Positions 1 to 5,723 are shown, numbered from the stretch's first letter. The stretch is 5,723 nt of DNA from Thermoplasmata archaeon (GCA_030043505.1 JASHXN010000047.1:1-5723), one strand, 5' to 3'. Made by a program: numbers and translations. Notes: generated by a model from the sequence alone, not told the origin.

Positions 1-287
1 TAGCAGACCTTGCACAGCGTCGTCGCCAGCGGGTTCTCGCGCAGCGTAAGCTCGGCCGCTGCGTCGAACCGGCCGTCGGCGACCAGGCCGATGTACCCCC
101 GGCAGTCCTGCGTGATCGGGCACGCCTCGACACAGAACGGAAGGGCGCACTGCAGGCATCGTTGCGCCTCCAGCATCGCCTCCTCGCGCGTGTACGAGTG
201 CAGCACCTCGCGGAAGTCGGTCGTCCGTTCGGCCGGACGTTCCTCCGGGACCTCGATCCGCAGATAGCGTGAATCCGCCGCCGTCAT
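1..287 (-). CDS. Glutamate synthase small-subunit-like (GltD-type) FAD/4Fe-4S oxidoreductase, N-terminal part
   Basis: Open to the left edge: the first 95 codons of a minus-strand gene, with no stop inside the window. The visible part is the N-terminal iron-sulfur domain shared by GltD, NfnB-like proteins and dihydropyrimidine dehydrogenase. This domain carries two 4Fe-4S clusters and sits before FAD- and NAD(P)H-binding domains, which lie outside this window. Seen directly: C44-x2-C47-x4-C52-x3-C56-P (EAQRCLQCALPFCVEACP), then DCRGYI at 61-66, then the ENPLATTLCKVC stretch with C92 and C95 of the second cluster. Family knowledge: such proteins pass electrons between NAD(P)H and a partner, classically the glutamate synthase large subunit. 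Without the C-terminal part and the neighbouring gene, the exact partner cannot be told. The ATG at 287-285 is chosen because a GGTG-containing purine-rich stretch (minus strand, 297-291) lies 3 bases upstream and a TATA-like box lies about 48 bases upstream. The protein is cytoplasmic, with no signal peptide. Confidence 0.85.
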   Translation of the reverse strand, partial: MTAADSRYLRIEVPEERPAERTTDFREVLHSYTREEAMLEAQRCLQCALPFCVEACPITQDCRGYIGLVADGRFDAAAELTLRENPLATTLCKVC

Positions 288-329
288 GGGCCACCCCGCG
301 CCGCAGGGCGGCGAAACGAGCGGCCTCGG

Positions 330-341
330 GAGCATAAAGCG
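330..341 (-). promoter_or_regulatory. Putative archaeal TATA box for the GltD-like gene
   Basis: On the minus strand this reads GCGCTTTATGCT, an AT island in very GC-rich surroundings, centred about 48 bases before the ATG at 287. A start of transcription about 25 bases downstream of the box would give a leader of roughly 20 bases. The rest of the 164-base gap (288-451) shows no gene. It also has no T-rich tract on the minus strand that would mark an obvious terminator for the membrane-protein gene ending at 452. The assignment is inference from position and composition only. Confidence 0.45.
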
Positions 342-451
342 CGCGGCTCCGTGCGAAGCCCTCGCAGGACGCATCGGTGCGCTCCACCGAGAGAAGTCCC
401 CCGCAGCAGGCGCCGTCGGGCCCGGCCGGGGTTGGCGTTCTTGTCTGACGA

Positions 452-1156
452 TTACACGGCCTCGCGGGAGTCGCGGGCCGCCTCGCGCTCGGTGACCGGC
501 GCCGAGGTCCCGAACGCCACCGCCACGGCCAGCGTGGCAGCCCCGGCGACGGCCAGGCCCCAGCCGGTGCCGGCGCCCCAGGTAATGGTCGAACCCCCGG
601 CCGACGTGGTGCCCCAGAAGCTGTGGCAAGGCCCCGCGCTCGACGGCGCGGAGCAGGTCCCGGCGGGAGCTTGCTGACCGTAGAGCACCGGTTGGACGAA
701 GGGAGTAGCCGCCACGATCGCGACGGAAGCGATCAGCAGGATCCACGATCCCAGCCCGGAGAGCCGGCGCACCTCGCGCGAGAAGCCCCGTCCCCCGGAA
801 CGTGCGAAACCGATGCCGGCGACCACGAAGGCGAGCAGGGTCAGCAGGATCAAGGTCGCGAACACGATCTCGTACAGCACTCCGATCGATGCGAGTCCGG
901 CCACCGAGTACGGGACGTCCCCGCCGCCCCCACCTCCGCCGGCATACAGCGAACCGCCAGGAAGGAAGCTGGTCGTCGACGAGGTCCCGGAACGAACGTT
1001 CGAATCGTACCACCAAGGAGTGTAGGCAGCGACCAGCGCCAGAAGCCCCCCGAGGACGCAGAAGATCGCCTGGAGACGCACGCGGGCCGCCGGCCGGATC
1101 CGGGGCGGCGCCCCCTGCCGTCCGAAGCGAGGCCGCCCTGGACCCGGTGAGGACAT
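452..1156 (-). CDS. Four-helix membrane protein with glycine-rich outer loop, function unknown
   Basis: I do not recognise this 234-residue protein as any named family. What can be seen: a basic N-terminus (residues 1-27, many Arg/Pro/Gly), then four hydrophobic segments at about 28-48, 85-117, 134-156 and 197-216. Arg-rich segments (119-131) between helices 2 and 3 and the basic N-terminus predict N-in/C-in topology. This puts two loops outside. Loop 1 (49-84) starts with WWYDS, is Ser/Thr-rich and contains seven consecutive glycines (73-79). Loop 2 (157-196) has C168 and C177, a possible disulfide, and is Ser/Gly/Thr-rich. The short C-terminal tail is charged. No catalytic motif, cofactor site or signal peptidase site is evident. 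The ATG at 1156 follows a GGCGGAG ribosome-binding-like sequence and a TATA-like box about 37 bases upstream. A GTG at 1081 would give a shorter protein starting just before helix 1. It could be a surface or envelope protein; no function is assigned. Confidence 0.8.
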   Translation of the reverse strand: MSSPGPGRPRFGRQGAPPRIRPAARVRLQAIFCVLGGLLALVAAYTPWWYDSNVRSGTSSTTSFLPGGSLYAGGGGGGGDVPYSVAGLASIGVLYEIVFATLILLTLLAFVVAGIGFARSGGRGFSREVRRLSGLGSWILLIASVAIVAATPFVQPVLYGQQAPAGTCSAPSSAGPCHSFWGTTSAGGSTITWGAGTGWGLAVAGAATLAVAVAFGTSAPVTEREAARDSREAV

Positions 1157-1171
1157 GCTCCGCCTACGCAG

Positions 1172-1187
1172 GGGGACCGCGGTCCCC
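1172..1187. repeat. Perfect 16-bp palindrome upstream of the membrane-protein gene
   Basis: The sequence GGGGACCGCGGTCCCC is a perfect uninterrupted inverted repeat in the 45-base gap between the VOC gene stop (1202) and the membrane-protein start (1156). It lies just downstream of the TATA-like box at 1189-1197 and overlaps or adjoins the predicted transcription start. This is the position where a dimeric archaeal repressor would block polymerase. In RNA it could fold into a 6-bp stem with a CGCG loop. No T-run follows on the minus strand, so a classical intrinsic terminator for the VOC gene is less likely. The operator role is inference. Confidence 0.5.
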
Positions 1188-1188
1188 G

Positions 1189-1197
1189 CTAAAGCCC
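1189..1197 (-). promoter_or_regulatory. Putative TATA box for the membrane-protein gene
   Basis: On the minus strand this reads GGGCTTTAG, the only AT-richer patch in the short gap after the VOC gene. It is centred about 37 bases before the ATG at 1156, which would give a leader of about 10 bases. The same box-to-start distance is seen for the VOC gene. It is a weaker match than the other three TATA-like boxes in the window, so read-through from the VOC gene promoter remains possible. Confidence 0.35.
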
Positions 1198-1201
1198 GGC
1201 C

Positions 1202-1597
1202 CTACGTTTCCGGGGCGAGGTAGATCTCGTTCCCGTCCGGGTCACGGATGGTCGCACCCCAGCCCCAATCGTACTTGGTCGGAGGGCTCGCGAACGTGAC
1301 GCCGCGCGCTTCGAGCGCCGAACAGGACTTGACAAAATCGCCCGGCACGGTCAGGGCGATCCCCGAGTTGCCGGGCTCGAGCTTGCCGTTCGGCTCGAAC
1401 TCGGTCACTTGGCAAAGGTGCAGCAGGCCGGAGCGGCCTTTCTGTCCCACGGTCTGCCAGTGCTCGTGGTCGTCCACGCGGTCGAGTCCCAGCTTTTCGG
1501 TGTACCACTTCACCGCGGCCTGACGGTCCGCGACGACGATCGCGACGCTCAGGAAGTGCGGTGCCACGGGGGATTTCTGCTTCGGTTTCGCGGGCAT
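1202..1597 (-). CDS. VOC (glyoxalase/bleomycin-resistance fold) family protein
   Basis: A 131-residue single-domain protein of the vicinal oxygen chelate superfamily, whose members form paired beta-alpha-beta-beta-beta modules, usually bind a divalent metal, and act on small molecules (glyoxalase, dioxygenase, drug binding). Seen: the strand-helix opening FLSVAIVVADRQAAVKWYTE at 15-34, the KLGLDRV turn (35-41), the strand SGLLHLCQ (56-63), a second half-module from about 77, and the hallmark RDPDGNEIYL near the end (118-127). Likely metal ligands are H60 and E124. The position before VAI, often His in metal-binding members, is S17 here. The reading frame stays open far upstream (to 2248), but that part is antisense to the kinase gene. 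The ATG at 1597 is preferred because it begins the fold correctly, has GAGG six bases upstream (1607-1604), and follows a TATA-like box. It is cytoplasmic; the substrate is unknown and the neighbours do not reveal it. Confidence 0.88.
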   Translation of the reverse strand: MPAKPKQKSPVAPHFLSVAIVVADRQAAVKWYTEKLGLDRVDDHEHWQTVGQKGRSGLLHLCQVTEFEPNGKLEPGNSGIALTVPGDFVKSCSALEARGVTFASPPTKYDWGWGATIRDPDGNEIYLAPET

Positions 1598-1629
1598 GGA
1601 TGGCCTCGCGACGGAGAGCGGAAGGCGGG

Positions 1630-1637
1630 GTTTATAG
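1630..1637 (-). promoter_or_regulatory. Putative TATA box for the VOC gene (in a divergent region)
   Basis: On the minus strand this reads CTATAAAC, centred about 37 bases before the VOC ATG at 1597, predicting a leader of about 10 bases. On the plus strand the same bases read GTTTATAG, also a good TATA-box match, so it might additionally serve the sugar-kinase operon with a long leader. It is the clearest AT island in the window. The assignment is based on composition and spacing only. Confidence 0.5.
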
Positions 1638-1657
1638 AGGACCTGGAGAGCGTGGAA

Positions 1658-1692
1658 CGCCCTTTCTCGAAGGGCGCCCGCCGGGTGGGCGC
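1658..1692. repeat. Two overlapping inverted repeats in the divergent intergenic region
   Basis: The first is a 7-bp perfect stem, CGCCCTT (1658-1664) with AAGGGCG (1670-1676), around a 5-base loop. The second is a 6-bp stem, GCGCCC (1674-1679) with GGGCGC (1687-1692), around a 7-base loop. They share bases 1674-1676, so they cannot form at the same time as hairpins. They sit between the minus-strand TATA-like box at 1630-1637 and the plus-strand one at 1699-1706, where a regulator controlling both directions could bind. In high-GC DNA short stems arise by chance, so the functional meaning is uncertain. Confidence 0.35.
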
Positions 1693-1697
1693 GCGAG

Positions 1698-1706
1698 CGC
1701 TTATGC
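1698..1706 (+). promoter_or_regulatory. Putative TATA box for the sugar-kinase operon
   Basis: It reads GCGCTTATG, nearly the same as the box before the GltD-like gene on the other strand (GCGCTTTATG). It lies about 85 bases before the ATG at 1788, predicting a start near 1727-1730 and a leader of about 60 bases. The operon has no other AT-rich patch closer to its first gene. It is supported only by position and by likeness to the other putative boxes. Confidence 0.4.
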
Positions 1707-1787
1707 CGAAATCGTTCTTGGACCGTCGTTCCCCCGAGCTCCATCTGGCCGCGGCCGGGCTGACGTTCTCGGGGCAGCGGTGCAAGG

Positions 1788-2813
1788 ATGCCTGCGCGGA
1801 CCGGACGAGCCCGGCGAGGGGGGACCTCCGCTCGCAGGACGACCTCCGCAGCGTGGAACGGGGCCGCGGTGGGCGTAGACCTCGGAGGCACGAAGATCGC
1901 CCTCGGGGTCGTGGGGCGGGACGGCGTAGTGCTCGACCGAGAACGGCTTCCCACCCGGGCGGACCGACCGGCCCGGGAGATCATCGCGGACATCGTCACC
2001 TGCGTCAACGACCGGTGGGCCGCCCGGCTCGGGCGCGGGCGGCCGCTGGGGATCGGCGTCGCGGGCCAGGTCGACGCGGACGGCACGGTCCTCTTCGGTC
2101 CCAACCTCCATTGGCGGAACGTCGCGCTCCGCCGGGAACTGGCCCGCGGACTGCAACGACCCGTCTCCGTCCTGAACGACGTGCAGGCGGCCACGTTCGG
2201 GGAGTGGAGCCACGGCGCCGGGCGCGGTAGCACGGACCTCGTCTGCATGTTCGTCGGAACCGGCGTCGGGGGCGGTATCGTCGCCGAGGGGCGGCTCTAC
2301 CAGGGGGCGACCGGCTCGGCAGGGGAGCTCGGCCATCTGACCGTCGTGCGCAACGGCCGCAAGTGTCGTTGCCCCAACTCCGGCTGCCTCGAAGCGTACG
2401 CGGGAGGATGGGCGATCGCCGAGCGGGCAAGGGAAGCCGCGCAGAGTCGGCCCGCCGAAGCGGCGCTCCTGCTCCAGCTCGCCGGGGATGCTACGGCGAT
2501 CACTTCCGAGACGGTGGAGCAGGCGTATGTTCGCCACGACGCCCTCGCGGAGGAGCTCGTGGACGAGACGATGGGCTACCTGTCGAGCGGGCTGGTGTCG
2601 ATCGCGAACGCGCTGAACCCCGAAACGATCGTCCTCGGGGGGGGTGTCCTCGAAGGGTTCGTTTCGCGCTTGCCCGCCCTGGCCCGAGACGTCAAGTCCC
2701 GGGCGTTGCCCGTAGCGGCACGGAGGCTCAAGCTCGTGGCGGCACGGCTCGGGGGAGAGAGCGGGGTCGTCGGCGCGGCGGCGTACGCCCGGACCGGCGC
2801 GGGAGCACGATGA
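1788..2813 (+). CDS. ROK-family sugar kinase, probable glucokinase
   Basis: ROK kinases transfer phosphate from ATP (or another donor) to the 6-hydroxyl of glucose or related sugars. Seen in 341 residues: the first phosphate-binding motif DLGGTK (31-36), catalytic N130-D131 in SVLNDVQAA, the phosphate loop VGTGVGGG (156-163), the sugar-binding ExGH motif E180-L-G-H183, and the zinc motif with C193, C195 and C200 ([10 protein letters not shown]), where H183 is the expected fourth ligand. The adenosine motif IVLGGGV follows at 281-287. The zinc motif has Pro where the family usually has Gly. No helix-turn-helix precedes the kinase domain, so it is an enzyme rather than a ROK repressor. Glucose specificity is inferred from the transketolase and glucose-6-P isomerase genes that follow. 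The start is uncertain: ATG 1788 has GGTG five bases upstream but adds a 27-residue basic, low-complexity tail; GTG 1869 would begin directly at VGVDLGG. Its stop overlaps the transketolase start by 4 bases. Confidence 0.9.
   Translation: MPARTGRARRGGTSARRTTSAAWNGAAVGVDLGGTKIALGVVGRDGVVLDRERLPTRADRPAREIIADIVTCVNDRWAARLGRGRPLGIGVAGQVDADGTVLFGPNLHWRNVALRRELARGLQRPVSVLNDVQAATFGEWSHGAGRGSTDLVCMFVGTGVGGGIVAEGRLYQGATGSAGELGHLTVVRNGRKCRCPNSGCLEAYAGGWAIAERAREAAQSRPAEAALLLQLAGDATAITSETVEQAYVRHDALAEELVDETMGYLSSGLVSIANALNPETIVLGGGVLEGFVSRLPALARDVKSRALPVAARRLKLVAARLGGESGVVGAAAYARTGAGAR
2801..2813 (+). promoter_or_regulatory. Ribosome binding site and ATGA overlap at the kinase-transketolase junction
   Basis: GGGAG (2801-2805) lies four bases before the ATG at 2810, and the kinase stop TGA is 2811-2813. 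This fixes the transketolase start, although its frame is open further upstream inside the kinase gene (149 extra codons that match nothing). The arrangement predicts translational coupling by terminating ribosomes restarting in place. Confidence 0.7.
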
Positions 2814-4834
2814 CCGCCGAGGATGACCTGCACATCAACACGATCCGGTTCCTCGCCGTCGACATGGTCGAGGAGGCGAACTCCGGGCACCCGGGACTCC
2901 CGCTCGGGGCCGCCCCGATGGCCTACGTCCTCTGGGACCGGTTCCTGCGCCACAACCCGGCGAACCCGGCGTGGCCGAACCGGGATCGGTTCGTCCTCTC
3001 CGCCGGTCACGGCTCCGCGCTCCTCTACGCGCTCCTGCATCTGACCGGGTACGACCTGCCGATCGAGGAGCTCCGGAAGTTCCGTAAGCTGGGAAGCCGC
3101 ACGCCCGGGCACCCGGAACACGGACACACCCCGGGGGTCGAGGCGACGACGGGCCCGCTCGGCCAGGGGTTGGCGAACGCCGTCGGGATGGCGCTCGCGC
3201 AGCGGTACCTGGCGAGCCGCTACAACCGGCCGAAGCACAAGATCGTTGACCACACGACGTTCGCGCTCTGCTCGGACGGCGACCTGATGGAGGGGATCGG
3301 CTCCGAGGCGGCGTCGTTCGCCGGTTCGATGAAGGCGAACCCGCTGGTCGTCCTGTACGACGACAACCGCATCTCGCTCGAAGGTCCGACGAGCCTCTCG
3401 TTCACCGAAAGCGTGGAGCGCCGGTTCGAGGCGTACGGGTGGCAAACCGCCGCCGTCGAGGACGGCAATTCGGTCGACGCGCTCGACGCGACGCTCCGCA
3501 AAGCGCTGGCACGGCCGGGGGCCCCGTGGTTGATCCGCGTGCGCACCCACATCGGCTACGGCAGTCCGCGCCAGGACACGAAGGAAGCGCACGGCGAGCC
3601 GCTCGGGCCGGAAGGGACCCGCGAGACGAAGCGCAAGCTGCACTGGCCGCTCGAGCCGCCGTTCCTCGTGCCCGAGGAGGCGAAGACGCACTTCCGACGG
3701 GCGCTCGGCCGCGGCCGTGCGCTGGAGGAGGAGTGGACCGCGCGCTTCGAGGAGTATCGCAAGGCCGAGCCGGCGCTCGCGAAGGAGTTCCTCGCCCTGC
3801 AGGCGGGGACCGTCCCGGACCGCTGGTCCCCCGAGCTCCCGACGTTCCCCGTGGCGACCCCGGTCGCGACGCGCGATGCGTCGGCGGCGGTGCTGTCGAC
3901 GATTGCTCCGCAGTGGGCGGCGGTCCTGGGCGGCGCCGCCGACCTCGCCCCGTCGACCAAGACGCTCGTCGCGGGGCTCGGCGACTTTTCGTTCGACGGC
4001 GAAGAGAGCGGGCGCAACTTGCACTTCGGCGTACGCGAGAACGCGATGACCGCGATGCTCAACGGCCTCGCGCTGCACGGGGGGCTGCGGCCGTACGGTT
4101 CGACGTTCCTGATCTTCTCCGACTACGCGCGGCCGTCGCTGCGCCTCGCCGCGCTCCAGCAGCTCGGAACGATCCTGGTCTTCACGCACGACTCGGTCGC
4201 GTTGGGCGAGGACGGACCGACGCATCAGCCGGTCGAGCAGCTCGCCTCGCTGCGCGCGATCCCCGGTTTCACCACGGTCCGTCCCGCGGACGCCTCCGAA
4301 ACGACCGAAGCGTGGCGTACCCTGGTCCGCCAGAAAGGTCCGGTCGCGTTGGTCCTCACCCGTCAGAAGCTCCCCGTGCTCGACCCGGCGAAGTTCCCGG
4401 TCGCCACGGGGGTTCCCCGCGGTGCCTACGTGCTGTCGGAGGCGGCCGGGTCGCCCGCCCAGATCGTGCTCGTCGCCACCGGCTCCGAGGTCCACCTCGC
4501 GCTCGGCGTTCAAACGGCGTTGGCGAGCCGGAACGTAGCGGCTCGGGTGGTGTCGATGCCGTGCTGGGAGTGGTTCGAAGCCCAGCCCGCCAGTTACCGC
4601 GACACCGTGCTTCCCGTCGGGGTGCCTCGCGTGGTGATCGAGGCGGCCAGCCCGCTAGGGTGGGAGCGGTACGCCGGGCCGAACGGCGCGATCGTCGGAC
4701 TCTCCCGCTTCGGCGAATCCGGCCCGGGTCCCGCCGTCTACGCCGATCTCGGCTTCTCGGTCGATAGGGTGGTCGAGGTTGCCCAAGGGTTGCTCCGGCC
4801 GACCCCCGCGCGCGCGGGAGCGAAGGGATCGTGA
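2810..4834 (+). CDS. tkt: Transketolase, full-length
   Basis: Transketolase moves a two-carbon ketol unit between sugar phosphates (for example fructose-6-P plus glyceraldehyde-3-P to erythrose-4-P plus xylulose-5-P), using thiamine diphosphate and a divalent metal, in the cytoplasm. The 674 residues match the usual one-chain length (about 660-680) and hold all three domains. Seen: H27 in SGHPG, H67 in AGHGS, H101 in GHPEH, the cofactor/metal motif SDGDLMEG (155-162) with D156 and N186 in DDNRIS, H261 in AHGEPLG, R355 in ATRDAS, catalytic E410 in HFGVREN, H460 in THDS, H472 in GPTHQPVEQ, and R518 in LTRQK. These positions track the E. coli active-site residues almost number for number, as I recall them. 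The C-terminal domain (from about 535) is complete. No substitution suggests loss of activity. It is the middle gene of the operon, overlapping both neighbours by 4 bases. Many archaea instead carry two half-size transketolase genes, so in an archaeon this gene would hint at transfer from bacteria. Confidence 0.97.
   Translation: MTAEDDLHINTIRFLAVDMVEEANSGHPGLPLGAAPMAYVLWDRFLRHNPANPAWPNRDRFVLSAGHGSALLYALLHLTGYDLPIEELRKFRKLGSRTPGHPEHGHTPGVEATTGPLGQGLANAVGMALAQRYLASRYNRPKHKIVDHTTFALCSDGDLMEGIGSEAASFAGSMKANPLVVLYDDNRISLEGPTSLSFTESVERRFEAYGWQTAAVEDGNSVDALDATLRKALARPGAPWLIRVRTHIGYGSPRQDTKEAHGEPLGPEGTRETKRKLHWPLEPPFLVPEEAKTHFRRALGRGRALEEEWTARFEEYRKAEPALAKEFLALQAGTVPDRWSPELPTFPVATPVATRDASAAVLSTIAPQWAAVLGGAADLAPSTKTLVAGLGDFSFDGEESGRNLHFGVRENAMTAMLNGLALHGGLRPYGSTFLIFSDYARPSLRLAALQQLGTILVFTHDSVALGEDGPTHQPVEQLASLRAIPGFTTVRPADASETTEAWRTLVRQKGPVALVLTRQKLPVLDPAKFPVATGVPRGAYVLSEAAGSPAQIVLVATGSEVHLALGVQTALASRNVAARVVSMPCWEWFEAQPASYRDTVLPVGVPRVVIEAASPLGWERYAGPNGAIVGLSRFGESGPGPAVYADLGFSVDRVVEVAQGLLRPTPARAGAKGS
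4816..4834 (+). promoter_or_regulatory. Ribosome binding site and GTGA overlap at the transketolase-isomerase junction
   Basis: GGGAG (4816-4820) and a closer AAGGGAT (4823-4829) precede the GTG at 4831; the transketolase stop TGA is 4832-4834. This supports a GTG start for the isomerase and translational coupling, as at the kinase-transketolase junction. The 10-mer GCGCGGGAGC occurs at both junctions (2797-2806 and 4812-4821). Confidence 0.6.
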
Positions 4835-5723
4835 CGCCCGCGGGAGCTTCCGGCCGCCCGGATCCCGGCGACGGGCGCTGGACCCTCGGCTCCGTCGCCG
4901 AAGCCGTCGACCGCCGGCTCGCGCGCTGGACCGAGCAGCACGCGGCACGCCAGGTGTGGGCGAAGGAGCCGGCGCTGTGGCCGCAGGCACCGGCTTCGGA
5001 CGTCACGAGCCGGCTCGGGTGGCTCCTCGCCCCCGAGCAGGGACGGGCGCTCCTCGGCGAACTCTCCGCGCTCCGGGAGGGGGTGGTGCGGGACGGGTAC
5101 GACCGCGTCGTGCTGTTCGGCATGGGCGGCTCCAGCCTCGCGGCCGAAGTGATGGCCGAGTTGCTGCCCCGGCGGCCCGGCGCCCCGGCGTTCGAGGTGC
5201 TCGACAGCACCCACCCGGCGCGGGTGCGCGCCTGCCTGGACTCTCCCGCGCGGACGCTCTACCTGGTCTCGAGCAAGTCCGGAACCACCCTCGAACCGAA
5301 CGCGTTCTTTCGTACCGCGTGGCAGCGGGTCGCGACCCACGGCGGCGAGCGCGGGCAGAACTTCGTCGCGATCACCGACCCCGGAACGCCGCTCGAGACG
5401 CTCGCGCGAGAACATCGATTCCGTGCGTGCTTCCCCGCGCCGGCGGACGTCGGCGGTCGGTACAGCGCGCTGACCGTCTTTGGCCTCGTCCCCGCGACGC
5501 TCGCGGGGGTCGACCTCGCCCCGGTCCTCGATGCGGCCGCCGCGATGGCGCGCCGCTGCGGGCCGGCGACCGACCCGACCGGGAACCCCGGCCTCCAGCT
5601 GGGCGCTACGCTCGGAGAACTTGCCCGGGCGGGGCACGACAAGGTCGTCTTCCTGCCGTCCCCGGCGCTCCGAGCGTTCCCCGCGTGGGCCGAACAGCTC
5701 GTGGCGGAGAGCCTCGGAAAGAT
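4831..5723 (+). CDS. pgi: Glucose-6-phosphate isomerase of the transaldolase-fused lineage, stand-alone, 3' end cut off
   Basis: Interconverts glucose-6-P and fructose-6-P in the cytoplasm. 297 residues are visible; the gene runs off the right edge. Seen: a lead-in [11 protein letters not shown] (40-50), the sugar-phosphate fold motif FGMGGSSL (96-103), LDSTHPA (124-130), the phosphate-binding SSKSGTT (147-153), ITDPGT (181-186), DVGGRYSAL (206-214), NPGLQLG (252-258), and [11 protein letters not shown] (287-297), matching the isomerase signature region. From memory, this set of motifs resembles the C-terminal isomerase half of bifunctional transaldolase/glucose-6-P isomerase proteins more than classical Pgi. 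Here only about 40 residues precede it, so the transaldolase half is absent at the N-terminus. There is no ATG near the expected N-terminus. The GTG at 4831, overlapping the transketolase stop by 4 bases in a different frame, is the natural start. A trimmed start further in cannot be excluded, but the first 30 residues are plausible sequence. Its product feeds the transketolase encoded just upstream. Confidence 0.9.
   Translation, partial: MTPAGASGRPDPGDGRWTLGSVAEAVDRRLARWTEQHAARQVWAKEPALWPQAPASDVTSRLGWLLAPEQGRALLGELSALREGVVRDGYDRVVLFGMGGSSLAAEVMAELLPRRPGAPAFEVLDSTHPARVRACLDSPARTLYLVSSKSGTTLEPNAFFRTAWQRVATHGGERGQNFVAITDPGTPLETLAREHRFRACFPAPADVGGRYSALTVFGLVPATLAGVDLAPVLDAAAAMARRCGPATDPTGNPGLQLGATLGELARAGHDKVVFLPSPALRAFPAWAEQLVAESLGK

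Noticed and set aside
421..430. CCCGGCCGGG palindrome downstream of the membrane-protein stop, considered as a terminator
   Set aside because: Only 10 bp, with no T-run after it on the minus strand; such short GC palindromes are common by chance here.
10..1299. Plus-strand frames opposite the three left-hand genes
   Set aside because: All are antisense to genes with clear features (Fe-S cysteines, four transmembrane helices, VOC fold) and translate to basic low-complexity sequence.
1598..2248. Upstream extension of the VOC frame
   Set aside because: The extra residues match no domain and run antisense to the kinase gene; the ATG at 1597 begins the expected fold.
2363..2809. Upstream extension of the transketolase frame by 149 codons
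   Set aside because: It lies wholly inside the kinase gene in another frame and translates to Arg/Gly-rich nonsense; the ATG at 2810 has a ribosome binding site and family-length N-terminus.
2576..4513. Long minus-strand open frame (645 codons) opposite transketolase
   Set aside because: It is antisense to a gene with complete family motifs, its translation is Arg/Glu-rich low-complexity sequence with no fold, and long antisense frames are expected in DNA of this GC content.
3439..4767. Plus-strand open frame of 442 codons inside transketolase
   Set aside because: Out-of-frame Arg/Ala-rich shadow of the transketolase gene, with no recognisable motif.
4356..5637. Minus-strand open frames opposite the isomerase (284 and 299 codons)
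   Set aside because: Low-complexity Arg/Ser/Pro-rich translations antisense to a gene with clear isomerase motifs.

Overview
This is a gene-dense, very GC-rich (visually about 70%) piece of a prokaryotic chromosome. I lean towards a high-GC archaeon, possibly Thermoplasmatota-like. Four putative transcription starts are preceded by short AT islands of the form CTTTATG, CTTTAG, CTATAAA or CTTATG at distances that fit archaeal TATA boxes, and no bacterial -35/-10 pair stands out. The four-helix membrane protein, with its glycine run and Trp-Trp-Tyr exit from helix 1, also looks to me like an archaeal surface-type protein. Against this, the carbohydrate enzymes are of bacterial type (one-piece transketolase, and a glucose-6-phosphate isomerase of the transaldolase-fused lineage). 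The assignment is therefore tentative, about 0.6.

The left part (1-1597) holds three minus-strand genes. From left to right they are: a cut-off gene whose first 95 residues are the 4Fe-4S N-terminal domain of glutamate synthase small-subunit-like flavoproteins (1-287); an unrecognised four-helix membrane protein (452-1156); and a 131-residue VOC/glyoxalase-fold protein (1202-1597). Each has its own TATA-like element upstream, so they look like three transcription units. The 45-base gap before the membrane gene contains a perfect 16-bp palindrome.

A 190-base divergent intergenic region (1598-1787) holds promoters for both directions and two overlapping, mutually exclusive hairpins.

The right part (1788-5723) is a plus-strand sugar-phosphate operon: a ROK-family sugar kinase (probably glucokinase), a full-length transketolase, and a glucose-6-phosphate isomerase cut off by the window end. 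The last two genes each start inside the stop codon of the gene before (ATGA and GTGA, 4-base overlaps), so translation is probably coupled. Together they would phosphorylate glucose, interconvert glucose-6-P and fructose-6-P, and pass fructose-6-P into the non-oxidative pentose phosphate pathway. No mobile element, CRISPR array, tRNA or rRNA was seen. I found no evidence of a wholly new system. The most interesting points are the isomerase standing alone without its usual transaldolase partner domain, the tight kinase-transketolase-isomerase coupling, and the palindrome at the membrane-protein promoter.
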